DNA of 33,332 nucleotides from Candidatus Obscuribacterales bacterium (GTDB lineage Bacteria > Cyanobacteriota > Vampirovibrionia > Obscuribacterales > Obscuribacteraceae): the NCBI GenBank assembly GCA_019748395.1, contig JAIEPM010000647.1, positions 1 to 33,332 of the forward strand. Direction: 5' to 3'. Below, in pieces: positions 24,714 through 32,545 of this stretch. How positions within the stretch are numbered: position 1 is the first letter of the stretch; every line of letters begins with the position of its first letter. Position numbers and translations under genes: made by a program. The notes below the pieces were generated by a model, which ran no database searches, had not been told where the DNA came from, and was given only the letters and a program-made list of their open reading frames with translations.

Positions 24714-26396
24714 TTATTTTGGCGGGAAGGGCCAATCTTTGGGACTGGAGGCTCCGGGCTTAGCGTTTTTAGGCGGATTAGGACCGGCCTTATCCGCGGG
24801 CGACTTGCCGTTGGAGCGCTCCGTAACTGAGCCTGATTTAGATTGCGAGCTTTGCTCGGAGCTTGACGAGTCATCTGCGGACATCTCGGTGCTTTTGCGA
24901 GCCGGTGCGGCTTCTTCCGGCGGCTTTGCGCCATTGCTATAGTTTACAAGCGGAGTTTCCAGGACCTTGTTCCACTTGCCGACACGAACTCTGTCAGCCA
25001 GCTCAGCTACCGCAGCTTCCATATAAACATAATCAGGCACCAGCCCCTCAGGCTCAAGATGCAAGTCGATAGCATCAGCATTGAGACTGCTGTTCGGTCG
25101 ATTTTCCCTGAAAGTCGAGGGTTTCATATAGCTGACTGCTCCCACATAAACCGAGGAAGGATTCAGCCTGACAAACTTGGGTTTGTTTTCCAGAAGCGTG
25201 TTGTAGAGCATGGCAATATGGGGATGGTCGGGCTGCCGCTGCAAGTGGTCTAAATGGCTGCTGAATATGGTGAAAGCCAGAGTCGGATGCTGAGCAATCA
25301 AGTCCTTTATGTATAGAGAACCATCACGTTCGCGGAAATAAGCAATTGATTCCTCATACGAAACAAACGGAATTTTCGGAGCTTCTCCTTTGAGTCTTTT
25401 TCGCTCAAGAGCAGTCAGTCCAGGCGGAATTTTCACAACCTTCGGCTGAAAGTCGGGCAAGGCAAGCAGGGCTTTCGTAACTGAAGGCGGATAGATTTGC
25501 TTATCTACACCAATGTCGGTTGAGTAAGGAAGAGCAAACTCTCGTGATTCTTCCCAAACACCGTTGCCGTTGTCATCAAAGAAGGCCAGTCCGGGGATTT
25601 CAGGCTCGTCTAATTTCTTGTGCGACCCTGGAAATTTAGAAGCGTTTTTGTCGTACTTCAATTTGCGGAAATCCACAACTACCTGACCTGTAGCTGCTGT
25701 TCCCTGACGATAGTATTTATTGGGAATCATATCGTTGGCACCACCAAGTGATGGCGGAAAAAACATGTTGCCGACGGGGCTCTCGTAAAATACGATCCAA
25801 TTGACAAACGGCAATTCAGAGGCGAATTTACCGAGAGTAACCAGAAGCGTGTTACCACCGTTAGACCAGCCCACAGCACCGATAGACTTGTTGTCCACAT
25901 GAAAGGGAAGCAGTTCGGAAATTTTCTTGTTTTGCGAATCAGTAATTTCACCGGCGGCAAAGCGCAAAACATCACGCAAAGCTTCTTGCGATTTTATGCC
26001 TCGATAGTCGTAAATACCTGATGAAACGAAGCCTGGCTTGCCTCCTCCGGGAAAAGCAAAGCGAACTTCGACAAACCCCTGCTGAGCCGAGTGCATGGAA
26101 AAGTCGAGCCCCTGACTGCCGTTACCGCCCGGGACAACTACGACAACCGGTGCGCCGTCTTTATAACGCGGCTTGGCTGAGAAGATCAGATTAACAGCCA
26201 GCCCCTGTCCGGGAGCGGCTTCTGATGGTACGTAGGTACTAACCGACTCCTCCTTGACCATGGGCGGGACTCTCACGGCAGCAGACGGAATATCGCCTGA
26301 TTTAGCCGATGCGAAGCTGCTGCCTGCTAAAAACGGCAGAATCGAAAAGAAAAGAATCAAGCTTTTAGAAATTAGCTTGCCGGTAGCAGTACTCAT
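24714..26396 (-). CDS. Secreted alpha/beta-hydrolase-like protein
   Basis: This 560-residue protein has a signal peptide (1-30, SSFAS/A cleavage) and an alpha/beta-hydrolase-like domain: strand VVVVVPGGNGS (84-94) as oxyanion-hole region, nucleophile elbow GWSNGG with Ser178 (176-181), and a late His-containing FSSHLDHLQ (about 375). A loop DDNGNGVWEE (274-283) looks like a calcium-binding DxNxN element. The C-terminal roughly 75 residues are Ser/Lys/Pro-rich and probably disordered. Members of the dienelactone-hydrolase/peptidase group share the elbow, but the substrate cannot be told. SD AGGTG lies 8 bases before the ATG. It starts 13 bp after glyS, so co-transcription is likely. The start has no twin-arginine motif despite tatA next door. 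Confidence 0.8.
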   Translation of the reverse strand: MSTATGKLISKSLILFFSILPFLAGSSFASAKSGDIPSAAVRVPPMVKEESVSTYVPSEAAPGQGLAVNLIFSAKPRYKDGAPVVVVVPGGNGSQGLDFSMHSAQQGFVEVRFAFPGGGKPGFVSSGIYDYRGIKSQEALRDVLRFAAGEITDSQNKKISELLPFHVDNKSIGAVGWSNGGNTLLVTLGKFASELPFVNWIVFYESPVGNMFFPPSLGGANDMIPNKYYRQGTAATGQVVVDFRKLKYDKNASKFPGSHKKLDEPEIPGLAFFDDNGNGVWEESREFALPYSTDIGVDKQIYPPSVTKALLALPDFQPKVVKIPPGLTALERKRLKGEAPKIPFVSYEESIAYFRERDGSLYIKDLIAQHPTLAFTIFSSHLDHLQRQPDHPHIAMLYNTLLENKPKFVRLNPSSVYVGAVSYMKPSTFRENRPNSSLNADAIDLHLEPEGLVPDYVYMEAAVAELADRVRVGKWNKVLETPLVNYSNGAKPPEEAAPARKSTEMSADDSSSSEQSSQSKSGSVTERSNGKSPADKAGPNPPKNAKPGASSPKDWPFPPK

Positions 26397-26409
26397 TATT
26401 TACACCTGT

Positions 26410-28548
26410 TCAGGGCAAAAGCGGCTTTAAGCAACGGAAATCACCAATTGCGGCGAAATAGGCGTAAACCCTATTTAAAAGCGCATGCCTGTTGTTCCGT
26501 TTCTCACGATTGGGATCTTCAACCATTACGTCTTCAAAGAATTTGTCGATTGGAGCACTGAGTGAATCAATCGATTCAACTATCAAAGCGTAATCGGCAG
26601 CGGTCAGAACGTGACCCAACTTATTCTCAGGGAACTTGGCTTCGACCTCTTCGTGCAGAGCTTTGTATAAAGCTTTTTCGGCATCATTTTCGAAAAGCTT
26701 GATATCAAACTCGCTCGGCGAGTCCTCATTCAAAATTTTTCCTACTCTGACTCCAGCTCTAACGAGGCGCATGGAAGGGTCGGATTCAAGCAATTTTTCA
26801 AGACACTCACAGCGTGCTATGGCATCGGGAATATCACTTAGAACTCTGCCGCTTGAGCAAACAGCTTCGATTACTTCACGCTTGATACCACGCTCGGCTA
26901 ATTTAGTGCGGATTCTCTGCAGCAAGAACTCGCTCAGGTCGGTAAGAGCTTTTGCCGGATCAAATCCACGCTTATTAGCCAGCGAAGGCTTAATCTGATC
27001 CATGAGCAGAGCCATTAATTCCGAAACGTTTATTCGGTATTCGCCAAGACCTTCGATGAGAATATCAATTAAGCCGAAAGCCTGCCTTCTAAGCGCATAG
27101 GGATCGCTGGAACCACTCGGTCGTCTGCCCAGAGCAAAGAGTCCAACCAGGCTATCCAGCTTATCTATAACTGCAGCAAATCTGCCGACCATATCAGGTG
27201 GAATCGGGTCATCTTGCGATCGCGGCGCATAGTGATTTGCGATGCCTTCCACAACTTCAACCAGTTCGCCTTCACGCGCGGCATACCAGGCGCCGACGTA
27301 GCCTTGAAGTTCGGGTAGTTCTCGAACCAGATTGCACACAAGATCGAGCTTACAAAGCATCAATGTTCGCTCAATACATAGCGAATATTTGGGTTCAAGC
27401 ATCAAGGCCGCACTCAAATGCCTGGCCGCCATGCAAAGGCGCTCTGTTTTTTTCAAATAGCTGCCCAGGCCTTCCTGGAAAGTCAGCTGATCAAGCGCTT
27501 CCTTGCGATCAAGCAATTTCATTTTTTGATCGTCGAAAAAGAAAAATTTACCGTCGGCAAGTCGCGCTTTTATAACACGTTCATTGCCTTGTTTGATCTG
27601 AGCCTGGGCTTCGTTGCGATCGTTATTTGCAACTGTGATGAAATAAGGCAATAAGGCATGAGTGCTCGTACCGTCGGCACGCTCAACCGGGAAATAACGC
27701 TGGTGATGCACCATGATTGTTTCAATCAAAGTATCAGGCAGTTCCAGATAATCGGAACTGAATTCACCAACAACAGCATGAGGCCATTCAAGAATATTGC
27801 TGACTTCATCGAGCAAAGCACCTTTCAGCTGGCGCGGCTTGCCGCTGAGTTTGGAGGCGGCTTGCGCTACTTGCGATTCAATCAAGCTGCGACGCTCGCC
27901 GGGATGCACCAGAACTTTTGCTTTTCGCAAACTATCCACATAAGCATCCGGGCTGTCTATGCGTAATTTTTCAGGAGCTAAAACACGATTGCCGAACGAA
28001 TCACGACCGGATTTAATCGTATCCAGTTGTATCGGCAATTCGTCCTTGTCGAGAATTGAAACAATCCAGCGTATCGGTCGAGAGAATTTCAATTCGGAAT
28101 CACCCCAGCGCATCAGGCGCTCGCCCGAAAGCTGGGTGATTGCATGGGGCACAACTTCTTTCAGAACATTTGAAGACGGCTTGCCTTCGATCACTAAGTC
28201 TGCCACCAGATATTCAACGCCGCCTATTTCTTCTCGAGAAAGCTGCTCGACGGTCAAGCCGTTCTTCTGAGCGAAACCCTTTGCAGGCGGCAGGGCATTA
28301 CCGGAAGCATCAAAACTCGACTTAACAGGCGGTCCCTTTACTTTCTTCTTTACGGTCGACTGCAAAGCAGCCAAGCCCCTGACAATACAAGCAAGTCTTC
28401 TGGGTGTTCCCATCGTTTCAACCGATTCAAAGGGGACGCTTGCTTGAGTCAAGGCATCCGAAATCAAATTTTTCAGGCGCTCTTGAGCTTCAGGGACATG
28501 ATCGGCAGGAAGTTCTTCTGTGCCGATCTCGAGAAGATAGTTAGGCAT
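26410..28548 (-). CDS. glyS: Glycyl-tRNA synthetase beta subunit
   Basis: This 712-residue beta subunit of the bacterial alpha2beta2 GlyRS charges tRNA-Gly together with GlyQ (glyQ is not in this window). The conserved N-terminus LLEIGTEELPADHVPEA, KKVKGPPVKSSFDASGNALPPAKGFAQKNG (read in two parts, about 65-95), the EWPHAVVGEFSSDYLELPDTL block and the HHQRYFPV motif are all present. So are an HD-like region and a C-terminal DALR-type anticodon domain ending in VMVEDPNREKRNNRHALLN. Length is slightly above the usual 690. The frame is open to 28644, but family similarity and a GGAT SD point to the ATG at 28548. It lies 119 bp after the rhomboid gene. Confidence 0.96.
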   Translation of the reverse strand: MPNYLLEIGTEELPADHVPEAQERLKNLISDALTQASVPFESVETMGTPRRLACIVRGLAALQSTVKKKVKGPPVKSSFDASGNALPPAKGFAQKNGLTVEQLSREEIGGVEYLVADLVIEGKPSSNVLKEVVPHAITQLSGERLMRWGDSELKFSRPIRWIVSILDKDELPIQLDTIKSGRDSFGNRVLAPEKLRIDSPDAYVDSLRKAKVLVHPGERRSLIESQVAQAASKLSGKPRQLKGALLDEVSNILEWPHAVVGEFSSDYLELPDTLIETIMVHHQRYFPVERADGTSTHALLPYFITVANNDRNEAQAQIKQGNERVIKARLADGKFFFFDDQKMKLLDRKEALDQLTFQEGLGSYLKKTERLCMAARHLSAALMLEPKYSLCIERTLMLCKLDLVCNLVRELPELQGYVGAWYAAREGELVEVVEGIANHYAPRSQDDPIPPDMVGRFAAVIDKLDSLVGLFALGRRPSGSSDPYALRRQAFGLIDILIEGLGEYRINVSELMALLMDQIKPSLANKRGFDPAKALTDLSEFLLQRIRTKLAERGIKREVIEAVCSSGRVLSDIPDAIARCECLEKLLESDPSMRLVRAGVRVGKILNEDSPSEFDIKLFENDAEKALYKALHEEVEAKFPENKLGHVLTAADYALIVESIDSLSAPIDKFFEDVMVEDPNREKRNNRHALLNRVYAYFAAIGDFRCLKPLLP

Positions 28549-28667
28549 TCGTTTTGATCCATATATAGCGGGCCGTGAACAATTATATAAAACGACAGGC
28601 TGAAAGCGCTCTTTGTGCCCTGTTTCTGAAGTCAATAGAAACATTTTGCGCCAAATGACAACCGCCT

Positions 28668-30056
28668 TTACGGAGATTGAGGTTTCTTCTCAAAGCTGAT
28701 AACCGGCTCCCAGCATTCGGCTTTGTAGCCAAGAGAGCTTGCCAGCCCGGCAAGTCTTGAAGCCTCGATGCGTGCACCTTCAGCCTGACTGAGCAAAGCC
28801 AGATGATAATAAGCAGCTCCGTCTTCAGGTTTCAGTGCCAGGGCGCGCTTATAATCGGCTCGGGCTTTCTCAAAATCGCCAAGAAGATAATAGACAAGCC
28901 CCCGAGTATCAAGCGCTTCACTCATTTGAGGCTGCAAAATCAGGGCCCGATTGGCATCATGCAGAGCCTTTTTGTATTCGCGAATTGCTAATTCACTCCA
29001 GGCCCGACTGTTATAGGCAACAGCGTTGCGCGGATTTTTTCTAATAATTCTTCCTAGAATTTGAATGGACTCAGAATCATCGCCGCTTTCATGCTTGATG
29101 CGGGACTGCAGAAACTCAGCGCTCAGACTATTTGGATCCATAGCCAGTGCACGCTGAGAATCTTCAAAAGCGTTTTGATATTTTTTGAGGCCGGCATAGG
29201 CTTCCCCACGACCGACAAAAGCACTTGCAGTCAACTCAATTTTCAAAAGTCGATCATAATCGCTAAGCGCAGACGCGAATTCTTTCCGGCGCAAATTAGC
29301 CATTGCCGAACTGGCGATTCGGTAAAGCTCAGAACGTTTGTCTGCCCTTGCACTGCTTACAGCAAGTTCAAAAACGGCTGTTGAGAATAGCAAAAGGCAA
29401 GATAAATAGACGATCTTCAAGAGTGGAGAAGCGGTCGTTTTTGCTTTTTGCAGAATCAATCCGCAGATCAATCCAGCCGCAAAGCCACCTAGATGGGCGG
29501 CATTATCTATTTCAGGATAAAAGAAACCACTAAGCAAAGAAGCACAAATGATTGCAAAAAATATGAGCGGTTTTGCAAAACGCCTTTTCCCACCTTTGTC
29601 GCTTGCAATCAAAGTTGCCAGCATTGCGCCTGCAAGTCCCAATAAGGCGCCCGAAGCTCCGACACTTATTTGCGCCGGGTTCCAAAGCGTACTTGAAAGA
29701 TTGCCGGCAATGCCGGAAACCAGATAAATCAGCAAAAATCTTTTGTTTCCATAAAGCTCGGACACAGCCGGACCAAAGGTCCAGAGTGCATACATGTTCA
29801 AAGCCAGATGCAAAATACCTGCATGAATAAAAATGCTGCTCAAGAAGCGCCAGTACTGACCATCGACACTAAACGCACCGAGATTTGCTCCCCAATTAAT
29901 CAGAACTTCCTGCGGCGGCAGCAAGATCGAGCTACCCTTAGTGACAATTGCCATCGCAATGAAGAGCAAGACATTAACAAAGACCAGGATCTTGCTGCAG
30001 TCTATGTGCGCAAATTCTGCTTTTAGAACAGCGGCAATTTTACTTGAGAACGACAA
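28668..30056 (-). CDS. Rhomboid intramembrane protease fused to TPR repeats
   Basis: This 462-residue fusion has an N-terminal rhomboid domain (about 20-225). It includes NWGAN, YWRFLSSIFIH, the HxxxN oxyanion pair His83/Asn87 (ILHLALNMYALW), catalytic Ser135 in VGASGALLG and His188 in NAAHLGGFAAG. Six or seven membrane segments are visible. This site is complete, so an active serine protease is expected. The C-terminal half (about 245-450) carries five or so TPRs (for example EYKKALHDANRALILQPQMSEALDTRG), probably for substrate or partner binding; which side of the membrane they lie on was not determined. Start is TTG at 30056 with a strong SD GAGGAG. It is first of the leftward series ending in DUF2252. 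Confidence 0.93.
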   Translation of the reverse strand: MSFSSKIAAVLKAEFAHIDCSKILVFVNVLLFIAMAIVTKGSSILLPPQEVLINWGANLGAFSVDGQYWRFLSSIFIHAGILHLALNMYALWTFGPAVSELYGNKRFLLIYLVSGIAGNLSSTLWNPAQISVGASGALLGLAGAMLATLIASDKGGKRRFAKPLIFFAIICASLLSGFFYPEIDNAAHLGGFAAGLICGLILQKAKTTASPLLKIVYLSCLLLFSTAVFELAVSSARADKRSELYRIASSAMANLRRKEFASALSDYDRLLKIELTASAFVGRGEAYAGLKKYQNAFEDSQRALAMDPNSLSAEFLQSRIKHESGDDSESIQILGRIIRKNPRNAVAYNSRAWSELAIREYKKALHDANRALILQPQMSEALDTRGLVYYLLGDFEKARADYKRALALKPEDGAAYYHLALLSQAEGARIEASRLAGLASSLGYKAECWEPVISFEKKPQSP

Positions 30057-30210
30057 GCCTTTCTCCTCAATTACAGACCGAAAGCAAACCAGTCGGTATT
30101 TTCCAGTCCATTATCGAGTCAGCCGGGGTTTGCCGCAATAGAAAAAGGCGGTGATATTCCCACTTAAGAACAAAGGATTTGGCTTTGGGCTAAATAAGCA
30201 GCTAAACTTC

Positions 30211-30216
30211 TATAAT
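30211..30216 (+). promoter_or_regulatory. Consensus -10 element TATAAT
   Basis: A perfect TATAAT lies 20 bp upstream of the ATG at 30236. The nearest -35-like hexamer, TTGGGC (30185-30190), has an over-long 20-bp spacer. If used, the transcript would have a leader of only about 13 nt, which agrees with the lack of a clear SD. Confidence 0.5.
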
Positions 30217-30235
30217 AAATGGGACACTGAATCAA

Positions 30236-31267
30236 ATGGCAAGAGCAGCAATGTCCAGACGAAATTTACATAAGGCGGGTTTATTTTCGATAGTGCTGGC
30301 CGCTTTAATACTGCAAAATGCAGCAAGCTCCGCCGAAAAAACCGGCGGCTACGCAGGTCTTGAATTTCTTGGTTCGTCACTTATTTCAAGAACGGAACTG
30401 GAAAAATCACTGCATCTTCATAACGGTGCAAGTTATTTGAGTGGTGAAAAGGCGCTTGAAAAACTCTCTCTGGATTTAAGTAAACGGCCGATCAAAGCAA
30501 ATCTGGAATTAATACCGGAACATAATGATTATTATGTTGCAGTCGATGTCGTTGAAACCGGGCTGAACAACACGATTTCAAATCGAAAACTGGAGAATCC
30601 TCACCATATTAATCTTCCCAACGAGAAACCCTTTAGCTTGCTTGCGGAACTCAAAGCTCGATTACAAAAGCTGGCCGAAGAAGGTCGCCCGAGCGAAGAA
30701 AACTATTCAGACGGAATTCGCGTATTTTCAGACGTTGCCTGCATGCGAAGCGCCGAACTTTTGATGCAAGAACTGCAAGATCAAAAAGCATACCTTTTCA
30801 AAATACTGGCCACTGATCCAAACGGCGAACGGCGAGCAGATGCGGCCGAAATGCTGAACTGGACGGCTGATCCTGCCAAGAATTGCTTTTACCTGCTCCC
30901 GGCACTCGATGACAGCGACGCAAGAGTGCGTATGAATGCGGCCAAATACATCTGGGCTCGCATAAAACTTTTGCCGGACGATTTCCCCTTTGACACTTTG
31001 CTTGAAGGCTTATCCAGGCAACTTTCGCGACCATCCCATCATGATCGTATTCGAGCAATGGCAGCCTTGCTCGCTTTAGCCAAGAGGGATTCTGACAGTA
31101 TCACAGGCATTAAAACTTTCGATGAGGCCAAATTGAAAGACATTGCCAACAACAGCATTATTCCAAGCGTGCAGGATCTGGCCAGGAAATTGCTTGCTGC
31201 CAGCGCCAACCCACCTCCGATTCAGCGCAAACAAGCACCGGACAGCGGCAGCGATGCAGGCTTTTAG
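30236..31267 (+). CDS. Exported protein with POTRA-like and HEAT-repeat domains
   Basis: This 343-residue protein has a signal peptide (basic 1-13, hydrophobic 14-30, ASSA). Residues 38-108 read like a POTRA domain: GLEFLGSSLISRTELEKSLHL, then NGASYLSGEKALEKLSLDL, then strands IKANLELIPE and YYVAVDVVET, matching the beta-alpha-alpha-beta-beta order with GN/GS and terminal VxxVxE. Residues about 185-325 contain two or three HEAT-like repeats (ERRADAAEMLNWT; DARVRMNAAKYIWARI; HHDRIRAMAALLALAKRD). The C-terminus is Pro/Gln-rich. No beta-barrel follows, so it is not BamA/Omp85. Function is unknown; it is probably a periplasmic adaptor. The start is uncertain: ATG 30236 or 30251, neither with a good SD. 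It ends 8 bp from the convergent ferredoxin gene. Confidence 0.78.
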   Translation: MARAAMSRRNLHKAGLFSIVLAALILQNAASSAEKTGGYAGLEFLGSSLISRTELEKSLHLHNGASYLSGEKALEKLSLDLSKRPIKANLELIPEHNDYYVAVDVVETGLNNTISNRKLENPHHINLPNEKPFSLLAELKARLQKLAEEGRPSEENYSDGIRVFSDVACMRSAELLMQELQDQKAYLFKILATDPNGERRADAAEMLNWTADPAKNCFYLLPALDDSDARVRMNAAKYIWARIKLLPDDFPFDTLLEGLSRQLSRPSHHDRIRAMAALLALAKRDSDSITGIKTFDEAKLKDIANNSIIPSVQDLARKLLAASANPPPIQRKQAPDSGSDAGF

Positions 31268-31275
31268 CAAGCGCT

Positions 31276-31596
31276 TTAAACACTCGGGTTGCTGATTCTG
31301 CCGCTGCCGTCGTAGAGACATCGCTCTACAGGCTTGCCGCCAATCAGATGCTGCTCAACAATTTCGACAGCATCTTCAGGCGTCAAATGTGCGTACCAAA
31401 CTTGCTCGGGGTAAACAACAGCCACAGGACCATGGCCGCACTGATCTAAACAACCGCTCTTATTAATGCGAATTTGCTTTTTCAAACCACGAGCAACTAT
31501 TTCGCGACGAAAGGCATCAAGCACTGCATCGGCGCACTGGCCCGGACAGGTTTTGCCTGTTGTGCAAATGAATACGTGTCGTTTGTAAATGTCCAC
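31276..31596 (-). CDS. Thioredoxin-like [2Fe-2S] ferredoxin
   Basis: This 106-residue protein belongs to the thioredoxin-fold [2Fe-2S] ferredoxin family (NuoE-/Shethna-like, often tied to hydrogenases and formate dehydrogenases). Seen: HVFICTTGKTCPGQC (Cys11, 17, 21), INKSGCLDQCGHGP (Cys49, Cys53) and VVYPEQVWYAHLTPEDAVEIVEQHL. The ligands are most likely Cys11, Cys21, Cys49 and Cys53. It probably carries electrons for the molybdoenzyme encoded upstream. Start is GTG at 31596 with a modest SD (AGGT). It lies 109 bp downstream of fdhD on the same strand, with a 7-bp hairpin (31614-31631, AGTCTTT/AAAGACT) in between. Confidence 0.93.
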   Translation of the reverse strand: MDIYKRHVFICTTGKTCPGQCADAVLDAFRREIVARGLKKQIRINKSGCLDQCGHGPVAVVYPEQVWYAHLTPEDAVEIVEQHLIGGKPVERCLYDGSGRISNPSV

Positions 31597-31613
31597 TCAA
31601 TTTACCTGATCTA

Positions 31614-31631
31614 AGTCTTTGCCAAAAGACT
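31614..31631. repeat. Hairpin between fdhD and ferredoxin genes
   Basis: AGTCTTT (31614-31620) and AAAGACT (31625-31631) form an exact 7-bp stem with loop GCCA. In the leftward direction it lies 17 bp before the ferredoxin GTG start and is not followed by T residues. It may be a processing or leader structure rather than a terminator. Confidence 0.35.
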
Positions 31632-31705
31632 AGCACCATTTCAGCAAGGCTTCCAGAGTGAATTATCTGAATGACCACTGATAGAACAACGGGAAGCTGC
31701 AATCC

Positions 31706-32545
31706 CTAGAGGCCTCCTATTCGATGAGCCCCCGAATAAATATTGAAACGTCCGTCCCTGACAAAACCAAGCAGGGTAATCCCGAATTCATCCGCAAGCT
31801 CAATTGCAAGACTGGATGGCGCTCCTACAGCCGCAACCAGAGGAATTCCGGCTTGAGCAGCTTTCTGTAAAAGTTCAAAACTAGCGCGACCGCTCAGCAT
31901 CAAAACCTTGTCACTTAGCGGTAAATTCTTGCTGAGAAATTCATTTCCAATAAGTTTATCCAGCGCATTATGCCTGCCGACATCCTCTTTTAATTTCAAG
32001 AGATTGCCTGTCTTATCAAACAAAGACGCTGCATGAATGCCGCCGGTTGATTCAAACTCAGACTGAAACCGACGCAAGGTTTCAGGAAGTGAGTGAATAA
32101 TATCAGGGCCGATTAAAAGCTCACTGTCATTCGAAAAATACTGCCGCCTGACCCGAACCGCATCGATAGATTTTTTTCCGCAAACGCCGCAGCTAGATGC
32201 TACAAATGAATGACGCTCCAGTATCGAGGGTTCTATCGCCACATTTTCCTTGAGAGAAACTGTGACAAGATTGCATTTTTCGCTTTCAATTTCCTCAAGC
32301 TCGCTCCAACTTGAAATAAGAGCTTCCGTAAAAAGAAATCCGGCAGCCAGGTCTCGATCATCACCGGGCGTTCGCATGGTCACAGCCACCTGCTTAGAAA
32401 TGCGCCCATCCCGAGGTCCAAAAGCAAGCCTTATCTCAAGCGGTTCTTCCACCGAGATCGAGTCTGAGCCGAAACTAACGTCAAGCCCGACTATTTTACT
32501 TGTTTGCACCTGAATTTTACTGGAACGTTCCGCCATTCGGCTCAT
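31706..32545 (-). CDS. fdhD: FdhD sulfurtransferase, formate dehydrogenase accessory protein
   Basis: This 279-residue protein transfers sulfur from a cysteine desulfurase to the molybdenum cofactor so that formate dehydrogenase becomes active. Family marks: EEPLEIRLAF (33-42), TPGDDRDLAAGFLFTE (59-74), the catalytic CGVC loop (Cys119, Cys122 in SSCGVCGKKS), TGGIHAA (167-173), EDVGRHNALDKLIG (187-200), LSGRASFELLQKA and the C-terminal GFVRDGRFNIYSG. It is full length. The ATG overlaps the stop of the upstream oxidoreductase gene by 4 bp, so the two are coupled and the oxidoreductase is its probable client. AAAGG lies 11 bases before the ATG; an in-frame ATG three codons later is possible. Confidence 0.97.
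   Translation of the reverse strand: MSRMAERSSKIQVQTSKIVGLDVSFGSDSISVEEPLEIRLAFGPRDGRISKQVAVTMRTPGDDRDLAAGFLFTEALISSWSELEEIESEKCNLVTVSLKENVAIEPSILERHSFVASSCGVCGKKSIDAVRVRRQYFSNDSELLIGPDIIHSLPETLRRFQSEFESTGGIHAASLFDKTGNLLKLKEDVGRHNALDKLIGNEFLSKNLPLSDKVLMLSGRASFELLQKAAQAGIPLVAAVGAPSSLAIELADEFGITLLGFVRDGRFNIYSGAHRIGGL

Noticed and set aside
24623-24934. 103-codon minus-strand frame overlapping the end of the hydrolase gene
   Set aside because: Out of frame with, and mostly inside, the hydrolase gene; Arg/Pro-rich composition typical of a shifted frame.
28549-28644. Upstream extension of glyS
   Set aside because: GlyS family similarity begins at the ATG at 28548; the extension has no homologous look.
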